From Clostridia bacterium (GTDB lineage: Bacteria; Bacillota; Clostridia; Oscillospirales; RGIG577): a stretch of DNA of 46,590 bases. Of the stretch, positions 27,201-32,859 are shown piece after piece. The stretch covers positions 1 to 46,590 of the forward strand of contig JAFWDJ010000002.1 of assembly GCA_017513095.1 (NCBI GenBank), in the 5' to 3' direction. The first letter of the stretch is position 1. The number at the start of each line of letters is the position of its first letter. Made by a program: the position numbers and the translations under genes. The notes under the pieces were generated by a model, which worked only from the letters and a program-made list of their open reading frames with translations, did not search any database and was not told the DNA's origin.

Positions 27201-28091
27201 TCCTCCGCGCTGCGGAGCCGCGGGCAGCGTTATTTTCGTGCCCTTTTTCACGGTAACGGAGTTGTACGCACCCGTGTAGTCGTACGCGCCGTTTAATATG
27301 TATCTCACCGTATATTCGGGCGTGGGCTTAACGGTGAGCGAAAACGTCTTCGAAACGCTCTGCCCCGCGCCGTCCGACGCGGTGACCGTAACGGTGAACG
27401 TACCGACCTCTGAGGTCTTACCGCTTATCTCGCCCGTCGCGGTATTAAGCGAAAGTCCCTCGGGCAGTCCCGCAGCCTGCCACGACGCGACCGCCGTGCC
27501 CGCAAGCGTATCCGTGTACGCGCAGTCCGCCTCCGCCGAGAGAAGCGCCGTCGTCGTAATCGACAGCGTCTGTGTGATCTCGTCGGTTATGTGCACCACG
27601 CCGTCGGTGTGGTAATACTCGTCGGTATATTCCTCGGATACGTACGAGCCGTTCGAGGTGACCACCTTCAAACGATAATCGCCCTTTTTGACGTTCGGTA
27701 TCGTCAGGTTCTGTATCCAGATGCTCACGCCGAATCCGTCGGCGCCGCCGTCGATTACCTCACATTCGTTCGAGCCTCCGTATGAGGGGGTCAAAAGATC
27801 GTACACCTCGGTCCTCGTCTCGCTGTCGACGAGCAGCACCTTCTTTATCGTGCAGCTCTGACCGACCGTAACGAAGCCGGAGACGGACATCTTCGCCTCT
27901 CCCGCCGAATTGATCATGAGACTGCCGTCGCTCGTCCCGAAGCCGTAGCTTTCGGGTCGGTTGTTGTCGTAAAACGACGCCTCAAGCCAGCCCTGGCTTC
28001 CGCCTGCCAGCGCCGCCGCGGGCAGTATCGTAAGACACATGGCAATCGCTATGATGAGCGACAGCGTCCGTTTAAACCTCTTACTTTCCAT
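21204..28091 (-). CDS. Giant secreted multidomain surface protein with C-terminal SLH repeats
   Basis: 2295 residues. The signal peptide (1-29; LSLIIAIAMCLTILPAAALA) is followed by a long chain of beta-sandwich modules: a putative Ig domain of the He_PIG type (about 176-255, GLPEGLSLNTATGEISGK), an InlB/Flg_new repeat (260-329, GYDFECWTYGDETY), a carboxypeptidase-regulatory-like domain (SATVSGKVTARRSNRPAAG), Ig-like segments (VLISGRALPGEEVTVFDNG), and a chitobiase/HexC-like domain (IYYTTDGSEPTKDSRVYDGG). A tract of thirteen glycines precedes a Pro/Asp linker. From residue 2115 come three SLH repeats (FKDVADSAWYNEAV, FDDVESGTWYSDAV, FSDGDKISPWAV) that attach to pyruvylated wall polymer. A mid-protein hydrophobic stretch (AGIVIASIWGGLAK region) and a Cys/His-containing segment are unusual. 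No enzyme domain is recognised. An adhesin or wall-scaffold role is likely. GAAGGAGGAAGG precedes the ATG. Confidence 0.9.
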   Translation of the reverse strand: MESKRFKRTLSLIIAIAMCLTILPAAALAGGSQGWLEASFYDNNRPESYGFGTSDGSLMINSAGEAKMSVSGFVTVGQSCTIKKVLLVDSETRTEVYDLLTPSYGGSNECEVIDGGADGFGVSIWIQNLTIPNVKKGDYRLKVVTSNGSYVSEEYTDEYYHTDGVVHITDEITQTLSITTTALLSAEADCAYTDTLAGTAVASWQAAGLPEGLSLNTATGEISGKTSEVGTFTVTVTASDGAGQSVSKTFSLTVKPTPEYTVRYILNGAYDYTGAYNSVTVKKGTKITLPAAPQRGGYDFECWTYGDETYGPGEEYTVTGSVNFIARWSEKPPVTVTLPGELSSLSGDRWIRAYYTDLEGYTSILANEDTVTLEPWLFGNGSTYKKLELCMYVNGESAVVAEYTGEVSDDTGDIIMTRTGPELALFSGIAVTGLENPDDYFAYSGAVKSAGGATIYAPGAVTPDFSENGIEVYLKGNTASENYPIYDWNQKDAYTYSFNAASGILGVTLPKIEAPSATVSGKVTARRSNRPAAGVKVVASQYYKNMYRTATAVTAADGSYTLALYPGEPADISAYSGDYRLYVDSGSTNRNPVDGGTWDIVVGEVTIAATMNIQAVPGNEEALREYLSARDPMVDTTISGGTEAETDICRDRMYMYGNTLTRNETYYLCRSASADTVTLSISADTFEPAAEKTVDITTTRGRTEITLVPRAGVFTELKAAFTVPVIFAWYDADGTFISKSPSFYITSMTDTYTSVAPKGAGSYIAALMPAAYDGLLNAETPLSEVTDALKTWNVTLEAGKVAKLEGYTATERDSENAVYVTKPGSTMYASAESFSNTGDLIAFSGEMGLDSGINDGRLKSIRIRTGVSDSRKGWSCLNSAPIQAIIINGEDYTDKLYYNYHSDSYRMNGFDVELPCEYTIYCNPGAVDLDMDVTLSADVTYNGGSARSSGQLIGRAVVKRPGAFLDTLSTYVNRENVLISGRALPGEEVTVFDNGAGAGAATADRWGDWTAEITLSDVSDTEATVHIITAVTESGEESDELWIIHDSSGPQLMGYTMTWTEYGTRTINVGEPYNFYGGSMRDVTFEAVFDNPEALETMSEWGENVKAVTKLFTNDGEIRFLPMKDEGGVFVGRADTALHDSITYAELMYIPKSEPGEWNANTVETVICDPAMDDLSGLVDETGDVTELTPGDDWSVTFDENGVPTFGGNSDGLDAEVFTAAAANSAKNGLKLNYVKMKHDVGGVENSTIAWLNEIYAERMANETDESLVFNFGGVLASAEDFENAKSNIQKIAEATHGTENVLPYRINDDAGHTVYRYIITDAWQKNGEIVYCTYAIHASFMIDRTDPSGTMYYAFITAELTKDFYGYLINLNDPEAELRESEPEASLAYAEYSEGQSGPAYGWPQEHTYQNNPLEGYGMPIERVPDEFHGEFDFDKEEKYHQQENTNETCLGIGSGAFGTASAGPCGWIGSILGLPAWAHACKRRERYRNYVNDMKREINEILPSHPCYQALTETQLSTFQEQLKRFEQTCNRFDFGNGAAELTDAGIVIASIWGGLAKISVQAGAKLAFGSFITGNVINTSCTNAMKEVATEYVKTYKMIDSMCRARASQMNDPNCKKDEKNKSSDSKGPRITEGKPTPQNNDPSGIVYEGVIENPVSGVQVTIYYAADAYGNIVREATAADAGTGRKTGTGAVEFGKTITELKSADDVKYLMPCEATQITGEDGRFGWGVPEGLWFVKADYMGKSVTSANDKAATVAVSGVTLGGESVDRLLPVLPVQLDVNLPIVDESAPAVEDVLYTSDGIYVTFTKYMEDTANDASSVLYAANYTLADDGGDITGFTVEAETQGHTPENIAGEAVRTYTKTVCIKPASGSAFDGVVTLAIAGDVESYAGTPMGRDYSDTGAAIERTALAAPVLTPASGQVERGSVVEISAAEGAKIYYTTDGSEPTKDSRVYDGGVSVSGDMTIKAIAVKTGYNDSAAASGTYSTPTSLIRTVTVNVSSTDGGSMEGLEFTLSGTDVLGGTISRTAEVMNGKLSMIGVPEGSYTLTFAGNDTYAAASKSLNAGSENVSLNMTIAKKSSGGGGGGGGGGGGGSTKPQNNPDDTTPPDDTSSRPFKDVADSAWYNEAVYYCYDNGYFKGVSEDLFAPDDTMTRAMFATVLYRIAGSPASSGKAGFDDVESGTWYSDAVAWASENGIIEGYGDGTFGTNDPVSREQMVTLFWRLKGKPAVEGGNLTSFSDGDKISPWAVDAFEWALSCDVVSGRGNGVLDPAGQATRAEVAQIVMNYDKNAK

Positions 28092-28194
28092 TTGCCTTCC
28101 TCCTTCGTTGCCTTGCCGTGCATTTTGTGTGGATTTTATGAAAAAAATATACTTCTTCTATTTTATCTTACACCCGAAAAGCGAAATTTGTATA

Positions 28195-28210
28195 CTGCGT
28201 AAATACGCAG
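28195..28210. promoter_or_regulatory. 16-bp inverted repeat upstream of the SLH gene, operator candidate
   Basis: CTGCGTAAATACGCAG is a 7-2-7 perfect dyad about 104 nt upstream of the SLH start and just after the LuxR-type gene's terminator. Its size and place suit a regulator site, possibly for the adjacent LuxR-type protein. No clear -35/-10 pair could be assigned between it and the gene. Confidence 0.35.
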
Positions 28211-28217
28211 CCGCATG

Positions 28218-28249
28218 AAAAAGCCCTCTCTTTTATGAAAAGAGAGGGC
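28218..28249 (-). terminator. Intrinsic terminator after the LuxR-type gene
   Basis: The 12-bp stem GCCCTCTCTTTT/AAAAGAGAGGGC (28223-28234 with 28238-28249) is followed on the minus strand by five T residues. It separates the regulator from the SLH gene. Confidence 0.88.
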
Positions 28250-28271
28250 AAAATACGAAAAATCCGTCCCG

Positions 28272-29654
28272 TTACCGTCCGCTCAGCGTCTCGTGGTATA
28301 TATCGGTAAGTCCCGCGCGCGTCGACGCGCCCGTTTTCTGATAAAGCGACGTGACGTAAAGCTGCACCGTGCGCGGACGTATCGAAAGACGTTCGCCGAT
28401 GACCGTCTGCTTGTCCTCGGTGAGCACAAGCTCTCTAAAAACGTCGGTCTCGCGCGCCGTAAGCTCGTACCGGCCGCGTATCACGTCAAAAACGTCCTCA
28501 CGCGGCGCGCCGGGCGCCGTTTTGTCCGCGGCCGGGGCGGCGCTTCTGTCGCCCAGCGCCATAAGCACGATTATCGCCGCGAGATACACGATGTCGAGCG
28601 CCAAAACGGACGACGCGGGCAGGCTTGAAATATGAAGCGCGCCGGCAAGCAGCACCGTGCCGCTGTCGATGATGCGCCCCATCGAAGCCCACAGCGCCGG
28701 ATGCTTCGTCCCCTGCGCGAGCCGCCAGAACGTAAGGTTGTAATACGACACCGCGCCCGCTATGGCGCAGTAAAAGAGGCACATATTGAGGCTGTACGCC
28801 TCCGCGTTTCCGATGAGCACCGAATTAAGGAGCGCCACGAGCGCGATGCACACGGCCGCGGCACGAACGGCGCGCCCCTTTTGTCTGTCACCGATAAGCG
28901 CGAAGAGAAGATAGCACGGTATAAGCATAAGGCGCGGCCACGAATATACGTTATAATCCGTATATCCCGACGACACCTGAAGGTGATGTATATATCCGTT
29001 GTAGAAGCTTGAGAAAAGAAGAAGCGCAGCCGCGATAAGGCACGCAAAAAGCACGCTCATTTTCGGCGTCGGCGCGGGCGCGGACGCGGGCGCCTCCTGC
29101 GAGACCGAAAGCGCGCGCGGCGGACGAAGGAGCATAACACAAAGAACGACGAACGCCGCCGGCATGAATACGTAAAATAGCGGCGTTATCCCCCACTCGA
29201 GCGCCAGCACGAACTGAAGCGCCACGGCCGCGGCGTAGCTTACGCCCATCACGGCGGCCGCCCTCGCGCCGGACGCGGCGGCCTCGCTCATCCGCTCGTA
29301 TACCGCGCCGCACCAGAATCCGAGGCACAGAACGGTCGCGAACGTAACGACAAGGGAAAACGGCGAGCCTCCACAGACGAGCATCACGGCCGTACCCGCG
29401 AAAAATACGCAGAGCGCCGCCGCTAAAATCACCCTTTCGGCGCGCCTGCCCCGCAGGGCCGCGCGCACGGCGGCGTACGCGAAAAATCCGATGATAACGA
29501 ACACCTGAAGCGCGTAATATACCCATTCGCGCCGTTCGGCGGGAAGATACCCCTCGCCCGCGTGGTTCGCAACTCCCAGCACGCATAGCTGCAAAAAGAC
29601 TGCGGCGGTGAACATTACCGAAAGAAGCACGTTTCTTTTCGCGCTCTTTGACAT
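28272..29654 (-). CDS. LuxR-family regulator with polytopic membrane N-terminus
   Basis: 460 residues. The first 370 or so form about ten to twelve hydrophobic segments (for example AVFLQLCVLGVANHA, VILAAALCVFFAGTAVML, MSVLFACLIAAALLLFSSFY) with the look of a transporter-like sensor. The C-terminal 65 residues are a LuxR/GerE helix-turn-helix (YELTARETDVFRELV, then IGERLSIRPRTVQLYVTSLY). There is no receiver or PAS domain. Such membrane-LuxR proteins are best known from Coriobacteriia; finding one here is notable. The ATG at 29654 is preferred over a GTG two codons earlier, because the latter lies too close to GGGGG. It is transcribed alone and lies directly upstream of the SLH giant gene, which may be its target (inference). 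Confidence 0.85.
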   Translation of the reverse strand: MSKSAKRNVLLSVMFTAAVFLQLCVLGVANHAGEGYLPAERREWVYYALQVFVIIGFFAYAAVRAALRGRRAERVILAAALCVFFAGTAVMLVCGGSPFSLVVTFATVLCLGFWCGAVYERMSEAAASGARAAAVMGVSYAAAVALQFVLALEWGITPLFYVFMPAAFVVLCVMLLRPPRALSVSQEAPASAPAPTPKMSVLFACLIAAALLLFSSFYNGYIHHLQVSSGYTDYNVYSWPRLMLIPCYLLFALIGDRQKGRAVRAAAVCIALVALLNSVLIGNAEAYSLNMCLFYCAIAGAVSYYNLTFWRLAQGTKHPALWASMGRIIDSGTVLLAGALHISSLPASSVLALDIVYLAAIIVLMALGDRSAAPAADKTAPGAPREDVFDVIRGRYELTARETDVFRELVLTEDKQTVIGERLSIRPRTVQLYVTSLYQKTGASTRAGLTDIYHETLSGR

Positions 29655-29687
29655 ATTCACCGCCCCCTTTAATCAAAATATGAAATT

Positions 29688-29716
29688 ATTATACCGCCCG
29701 CGCACGCGGATTTCAA
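29688..29716 (-). promoter_or_regulatory. Sigma-A promoter of the LuxR-type gene
   Basis: On the minus strand, TTGAAA (29711-29716) and TATAAT (29688-29693) are 17 nt apart; the GC-rich spacer contains a CCGCGTGCGCGG dyad that could bind a regulator. Confidence 0.75.
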
Positions 29717-29734
29717 GCCCCGCGCACCCACGCA

Positions 29735-30724
29735 TCAAAGCCCCGTATTGTCAAAGCCTATGGAGCCGAGTCCGAAGCCGTTCGGCAGAAGCACCTCGCT
29801 GTAAAGATGTGCAAGCATTATGCCCGTAAGGTCGTTCGCGATCGCGAGAACGTCGGCCATACCGGCCTCGTCTCCGGTATACGACTGAATAATTATGTTA
29901 ACCGAATCGTCGTCGGAAAGCACGCCCACCGAAGCGGGGTCTATTTCGCCGCTTCCCGTGTCTATATCGCCGCCGAGGTTGTGCTCGATGTATACGTCAT
30001 ACGGCCCCTCGAGCGACGCGGGTACGGCAATGGCAACGTATTCGTAGTAGTCGCCCATCTGTCCCTCTATGTCGATTATGATGTAGTCTATTTCGGGCAC
30101 GTAGGCAACGCCGTAGATATATACCATTTCGGTCGTTTCCGACTGCTCCTCGCCGTAAATGTAAGTTAAGTTTCCGCCCGTCGTCACTTCGCCGCCGTTT
30201 ACGGCCATCGCCTTAAGAAACTCCGCCGCGGTCACGCCCACGTCGAACACCATCGCCGTCTGCGTATACTGATTGTAGTTCACGGCAAAGCCGAGCTCCC
30301 AGCCAAGGTCGCGAAGCTTGAAGTAGTTGTTGCCGCCGATGTTCCAGACGGAAAGGCCCTCGACCTTCCTGCCGTCTATCATAACGGTCTGCGAGCTCGG
30401 CACGGCCGTGGCGCTCTTGTCCGCGCCCCTTACAAGCTCGGTGCCGTCGGGCGACGAGTAGGCCGCGCCGGTCGTTATTGCGATAACGCCGTTTTCGGCA
30501 TCCCATCCCACGTCGAACTGGCTCTCTGTGCCGTTAAGCAGCGCCGCAAGGTCGCGAAGCTTGAAGTAATTGCTGCCGTCGATGTTGTACTTGTCGCAGT
30601 CGGCGGGCACATTGTTCACCGACAGATTCTGCGACGACGCGACTACGCTTGCGGCCGACGCCGGAACGGCCGCCATCGCCACAAGCAGCATTACGGCTAA
30701 AAGTATCGCTATGATTTTTTTCAT
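29735..30724 (-). CDS. Secreted copper-amine-oxidase-N-domain-like protein
   Basis: 329 residues with a clear Sec signal peptide (KKIIAILLAVMLLVAMAAVPASA, cleavage after ASA about residue 24). Two copies of the stalk-type motif occur: YNIDGSNYFKLRDLAALL (about 46-63) and WNIGGNNYFKLRDLGWEL (about 127-144), as found in Clostridial surface proteins carrying copper-amine-oxidase N-terminal-like domains. The C-terminal 170 residues are acidic, Gly- and Asp-rich and match no family known to me. There is no lipobox, SLH or LPxTG motif, so it is probably released or held non-covalently. A near-consensus promoter suggests good expression. No terminator was found after it. Confidence 0.8.
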   Translation of the reverse strand: MKKIIAILLAVMLLVAMAAVPASAASVVASSQNLSVNNVPADCDKYNIDGSNYFKLRDLAALLNGTESQFDVGWDAENGVIAITTGAAYSSPDGTELVRGADKSATAVPSSQTVMIDGRKVEGLSVWNIGGNNYFKLRDLGWELGFAVNYNQYTQTAMVFDVGVTAAEFLKAMAVNGGEVTTGGNLTYIYGEEQSETTEMVYIYGVAYVPEIDYIIIDIEGQMGDYYEYVAIAVPASLEGPYDVYIEHNLGGDIDTGSGEIDPASVGVLSDDDSVNIIIQSYTGDEAGMADVLAIANDLTGIMLAHLYSEVLLPNGFGLGSIGFDNTGL

Positions 30725-30761
30725 GATACGTTCCCCCTTAGATAAATATTTTGATATTTAA

Positions 30762-30790
30762 ATTATACCAACCGCGAAAACGCGCGTCAA
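30762..30790 (-). promoter_or_regulatory. Strong sigma-A promoter of the stalk-domain protein gene
   Basis: On the minus strand, TTGACG (30785-30790) and TATAAT (30762-30767) are 17 nt apart. It is divergent from the tRNA promoter that starts 44 nt further on. Confidence 0.8.
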
Positions 30791-30833
30791 CAAAGCGCGC
30801 GGAATGCAAAAAAGGATTTTTTTAAAAAATATA

Positions 30834-30862
30834 TTGACAAGGCGGCGCTCATTTGATATAGT
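30834..30862 (+). promoter_or_regulatory. Sigma-A promoter of the tRNA-Thr/tRNA-Tyr operon
   Basis: TTGACA (30834-30839, perfect) and TATAGT (30857-30862) are 17 nt apart, 39 nt before tRNA-Thr. Confidence 0.82.
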
Positions 30863-30901
30863 AATTAAGCGCATTGAACGAAGATGACTTGAGCTTGATA
30901 C

Positions 30902-30977
30902 GCTGGTGTAGCTCAACAGGCAGAGCAACTGACTTGTAATCAGTAGGTTGATGGTTCAATTCCGTTCACCAGCTCCA
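30902..30977 (+). tRNA. tRNA-Thr (anticodon TGT)
   Basis: 76 nt including an encoded CCA. The acceptor stem GCTGGTG pairs with CACCAGC (30967-30973). The anticodon loop CTTGTAA presents TGT, and the T-loop TTCAATT is recognisable. It reads ACA and, by wobble, other Thr codons. Confidence 0.95.
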
Positions 30978-30982
30978 TATAT

Positions 30983-31067
30983 GGGGGGATTCCCGAGTGG
31001 CCAAAGGGGGCAGACTGTAAATCTGTTGTCACTGACTTCGGTGGTTCGAATCCACCTCCCCCCACCA
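30983..31067 (+). tRNA. tRNA-Tyr (anticodon GTA)
   Basis: 85 nt with encoded CCA and the long variable arm of a class II tRNA. The acceptor stem GGGGGGA pairs with TCCCCCC (31057-31063). The anticodon loop CTGTAAA presents GTA. The T-arm is GGTGG/CCACC with TTCGAAT. It lies 5 nt after tRNA-Thr, so the two are one transcript. Confidence 0.95.
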
Positions 31068-31068
31068 G

Positions 31069-31096
31069 AAAAGCCTCGCGTAAAGCGAGGCTTTTC
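31069..31096 (+). terminator. Intrinsic terminator of the tRNA operon
   Basis: The 11-bp stem AAAAGCCTCGC/GCGAGGCTTTT (31069-31079 with 31085-31095) has loop GTAAA and starts one base after the CCA of tRNA-Tyr. Confidence 0.85.
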
Positions 31097-31099
31097 AAC

Positions 31100-31252
31100 T
31101 AAATCCACCCTGTCGGGTGGGATAAATCGGCTGACGCCGATGAAATCCGCCCGGACGGCGCACGGGTGGATTTAATTTCATTGTGAGCGGAGCGAACGAT
31201 TTCATCCGAGGGCAGCGTCCGGGGATTTCACCGCGGCATCGCCGCGATTTCA
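31100..31252 (+). repeat. Left hairpin array of the four-helix-bundle cassette
   Basis: A series of short hairpins separated by a constant hexamer. Clear stems are AAATCCACCC/GGGTGGGAT (31101-31123), ATCGGC/GCCGAT (31126-31141) and CGCGGC/GCCGCG (31232-31246). ATTTCA recurs at 31175, 31199, 31225 and 31247, spaced 24, 26 and 22 nt. A TGAAATCCGCCC...GGGTGGATTT inverted pair spans 31141-31180. The array ends 22 nt before the gene start. Confidence 0.65.
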
Positions 31253-31274
31253 TTAAAAAACGAAAGGCTATATC

Positions 31275-31604
31275 ATGGCTGAAAATAAACTCGCCGATCT
31301 TTCAACCGAATTTGCGGTTCAAATTCTGAAACTCACCGACGGTATTAAAGGCCATTATTCACTTGCAAATCAACTTGAACGGAGTGGAACAAGTATCGGC
31401 GCAAATATCCGTGAAGCAAAATACGCCCACGGCAAAGCGGACTTTGCAGCAAAATTGCAAATCGCTTTAAAAGAATGCTATGAAACCGAATACTGGCTTG
31501 AGATCGCGCAAAAAGCCGATATAGTTTCGGAGAAATCTGTTAAAGTGCTTTTGCACGACTGCGGCGCGATCCGCCGTATGCTATCTCCTCAATCAATACT
31601 TTAA
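31275..31604 (+). CDS. Four-helix-bundle protein (S23/IVS family, Avd-like)
   Basis: 109 residues, all alpha-helical in pattern, with the family signature RSGTSIGANIREAKYAHGKA (residues 36-55) followed by DFAAKLQIALKECYETEYWL. Members occur as open reading frames in 23S rRNA intervening sequences and as free genes. The related bAvd is the accessory protein of diversity-generating retroelements, a basic oligomer that binds nucleic acid and the reverse transcriptase. No reverse transcriptase, template repeat or rRNA lies nearby. The coding sequence is visibly richer in A+T than its neighbours, which suggests transfer. A GAAAGG ribosome site precedes the ATG. It is flanked on both sides by hairpin arrays and a 24-bp imperfect direct repeat, so it is probably the cargo of a small mobile unit. 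Confidence 0.85.
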   Translation: MAENKLADLSTEFAVQILKLTDGIKGHYSLANQLERSGTSIGANIREAKYAHGKADFAAKLQIALKECYETEYWLEIAQKADIVSEKSVKVLLHDCGAIRRMLSPQSIL

Positions 31605-31810
31605 AGGAAAACAATAAATAGTGAAAACGCAAAACCTTTGGAACAGATTTCTTTTGACAAATTATCAAGCGAATAAAGGCTGCAATTTGATATTCCCTTT
31701 TGAAATATTAATAAAAATCGCCGATCTAAATTGCTTGCGCGGTTTTTCCGAACAATACCGAAAACTCGGCTTTTTGGGCAATCCGATCTAAACTGTTTGT
31801 CGTTGCCGGA

Positions 31811-31838
31811 AAAAAGCAGCCGTAAGGCTGCTTTTTTT
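31811..31838 (+). terminator. Intrinsic terminator downstream of the four-helix-bundle gene
   Basis: The 11-bp stem AAAAAGCAGCC/GGCTGCTTTTT (31811-31821 with 31826-31836) is followed by two more T. It lies about 200 nt past the stop. The intervening AT-rich stretch carries only a 56-codon GTG-started frame (31621-31791) without good support. Confidence 0.8.
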
Positions 31839-31841
31839 AAG

Positions 31842-31924
31842 CGAAATCCGCCCCTTTCGGGCGTGAAATTGCCCCTCAAGGGCAGTGAAATGCGCCTCGC
31901 GGCGCGCGGGTGGATTTTATTTCA
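31842..31924 (+). repeat. Right hairpin array of the four-helix-bundle cassette
   Basis: Mirror-image organisation to the left array. CGAAAT (31842) and TGAAAT (31864, 31886) recur at exactly 22-nt intervals, each followed by a small hairpin: CGCCC/GGGCG, TGCCC/GGGCA and GCGCC/GGCGC. The array ends in the 24-bp segment 31901-31924, which matches 31157-31180 with two mismatches. Confidence 0.65.
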
Positions 31925-31950
31925 CCGCAAATGTTATGAGCGATATCACT

Positions 31951-31972
31951 AAAAGCGCGTCCCGCGCTTTTT
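31951..31972 (+). terminator. Terminator-like hairpin in the thioesterase leader
   Basis: The 9-bp stem AAAAGCGCG/CGCGCTTTT with loop TCC is followed by T. It lies 27 nt upstream of the thioesterase ATG. It could end upstream transcription or act as an attenuator. Confidence 0.5.
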
Positions 31973-31998
31973 ACACTATCCCACCGGAGGTTTTACAC

Positions 31999-32754
31999 AT
32001 GCACAACAAGGCTTCCATCCGAAAAGGCGAGCGATTCTGCGAGCCGATACACGTGCCGTACCACGAATGCGACGCATTCCGCAATATGCGCCTCTCGGCG
32101 CTCATGGGCCGCATGTCCACGATAGCGGGCGAGGATTACGACGAGCGCGGCTTCCCGCACGAATGGCTGTGGGACAACGGCATGGTCTTTCTCGTTTCGC
32201 GCCTCTCAATGAGGATCATACGAAACGTAAAGAAGGACGAGCGCATAACGCTCGAAACGTACGAGCGCGGCTTAAAGGGCGCGACGTTCAACAGAAATTA
32301 CGAATTTGTGGACGAAGCGGGCAACACCGTAATCGAGGGCAAATCCGTATGGATACTCTGCAACCCCGAAACGCGCATGGTACTAAAGCCCAAGGCCTTC
32401 CCGCGCACCCCGAATCAGGATTGGGACACGCTTCCCGACTGCCCCGAGGCCGTAAAGCTCAAAATGCCCGCCGACGCCGAATTTCTGGGCGACAGAAAGA
32501 TAGTATATTCCGACATCGACTGGAACGGTCACCTGTTCAACGCGTATTACTGCGACATATCGCTTGATTTTCTGCCGATTGAACTCGTCGAACGCGGCGT
32601 GCGCGAGCTCGTTATAAACTTCCAGCACGAGGCCGTCTTCGGCGACTCTTTGAAGATCTACGGCAAAATCGAGGGCGACACGGCCACGGTCTGCGGCGTA
32701 AAGGAGGGCGAGAACACGCCCTGCTACATCTGCCGCTTCACGTTCGGGCTGTAA
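31999..32754 (+). CDS. Acyl-ACP thioesterase (FatA/FatB-type bacterial family)
   Basis: 251 residues; hydrolyses acyl-ACP to free fatty acid and ACP. The start at 31999 follows CCGGAGG and gives MHNKASIRKG. An upstream extension of 38 codons runs through the repeat region and is rejected. Two hot-dog folds are recognisable. The first has YHECDAFRNMRLSALMGRMS and GMVFLVSRLSMRI. The second opens with the family's substrate loop YSDIDWNGHLFNAYYCD carrying the Asn and His of the active site. It is full length for bacterial members. The transcript starts within or after the hairpin cassette, but no convincing promoter was identified, so read-through or the leader hairpin may control it. Confidence 0.9.
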   Translation: MHNKASIRKGERFCEPIHVPYHECDAFRNMRLSALMGRMSTIAGEDYDERGFPHEWLWDNGMVFLVSRLSMRIIRNVKKDERITLETYERGLKGATFNRNYEFVDEAGNTVIEGKSVWILCNPETRMVLKPKAFPRTPNQDWDTLPDCPEAVKLKMPADAEFLGDRKIVYSDIDWNGHLFNAYYCDISLDFLPIELVERGVRELVINFQHEAVFGDSLKIYGKIEGDTATVCGVKEGENTPCYICRFTFGL

Positions 32755-32859
32755 CGGCGAAAATTTTTAATAATTTATGCGTATTTGTTCATCTTTTGAT
32801 AATAATAATATAGATAATATTACTTACACGCGTTTCAACTTCTCAAAAGGAGATAAAAA

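Noticed and set aside
30948..31175. Open frame over the tRNA genes
   Set aside because: It covers tRNA-Thr and tRNA-Tyr, which are unambiguous RNA genes.
31100..31252. CRISPR-like array
   Set aside because: The periodic element is only a hexamer (ATTTCA) with hairpins of different sequence between. There are no conserved 25-35 nt repeats, no equal spacers and no cas genes.
31275..31604. Diversity-generating retroelement
   Set aside because: The Avd-like protein suggested it, but there is no reverse transcriptase, no template/variable repeat pair and no variable target protein in the window.
31621..31791. 56-residue GTG-started frame after the four-helix-bundle gene
   Set aside because: The ribosome site is distant (about 12 nt) and weak, the product has no recognised domain, and the stretch may simply be AT-rich spacer before the terminator. 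Kept only as a remark.
31601..31879. 92-codon minus-strand frame in the same spacer
   Set aside because: No ribosome site or domain. It reads through the terminator hairpin at 31811-31838 and part of the right array.
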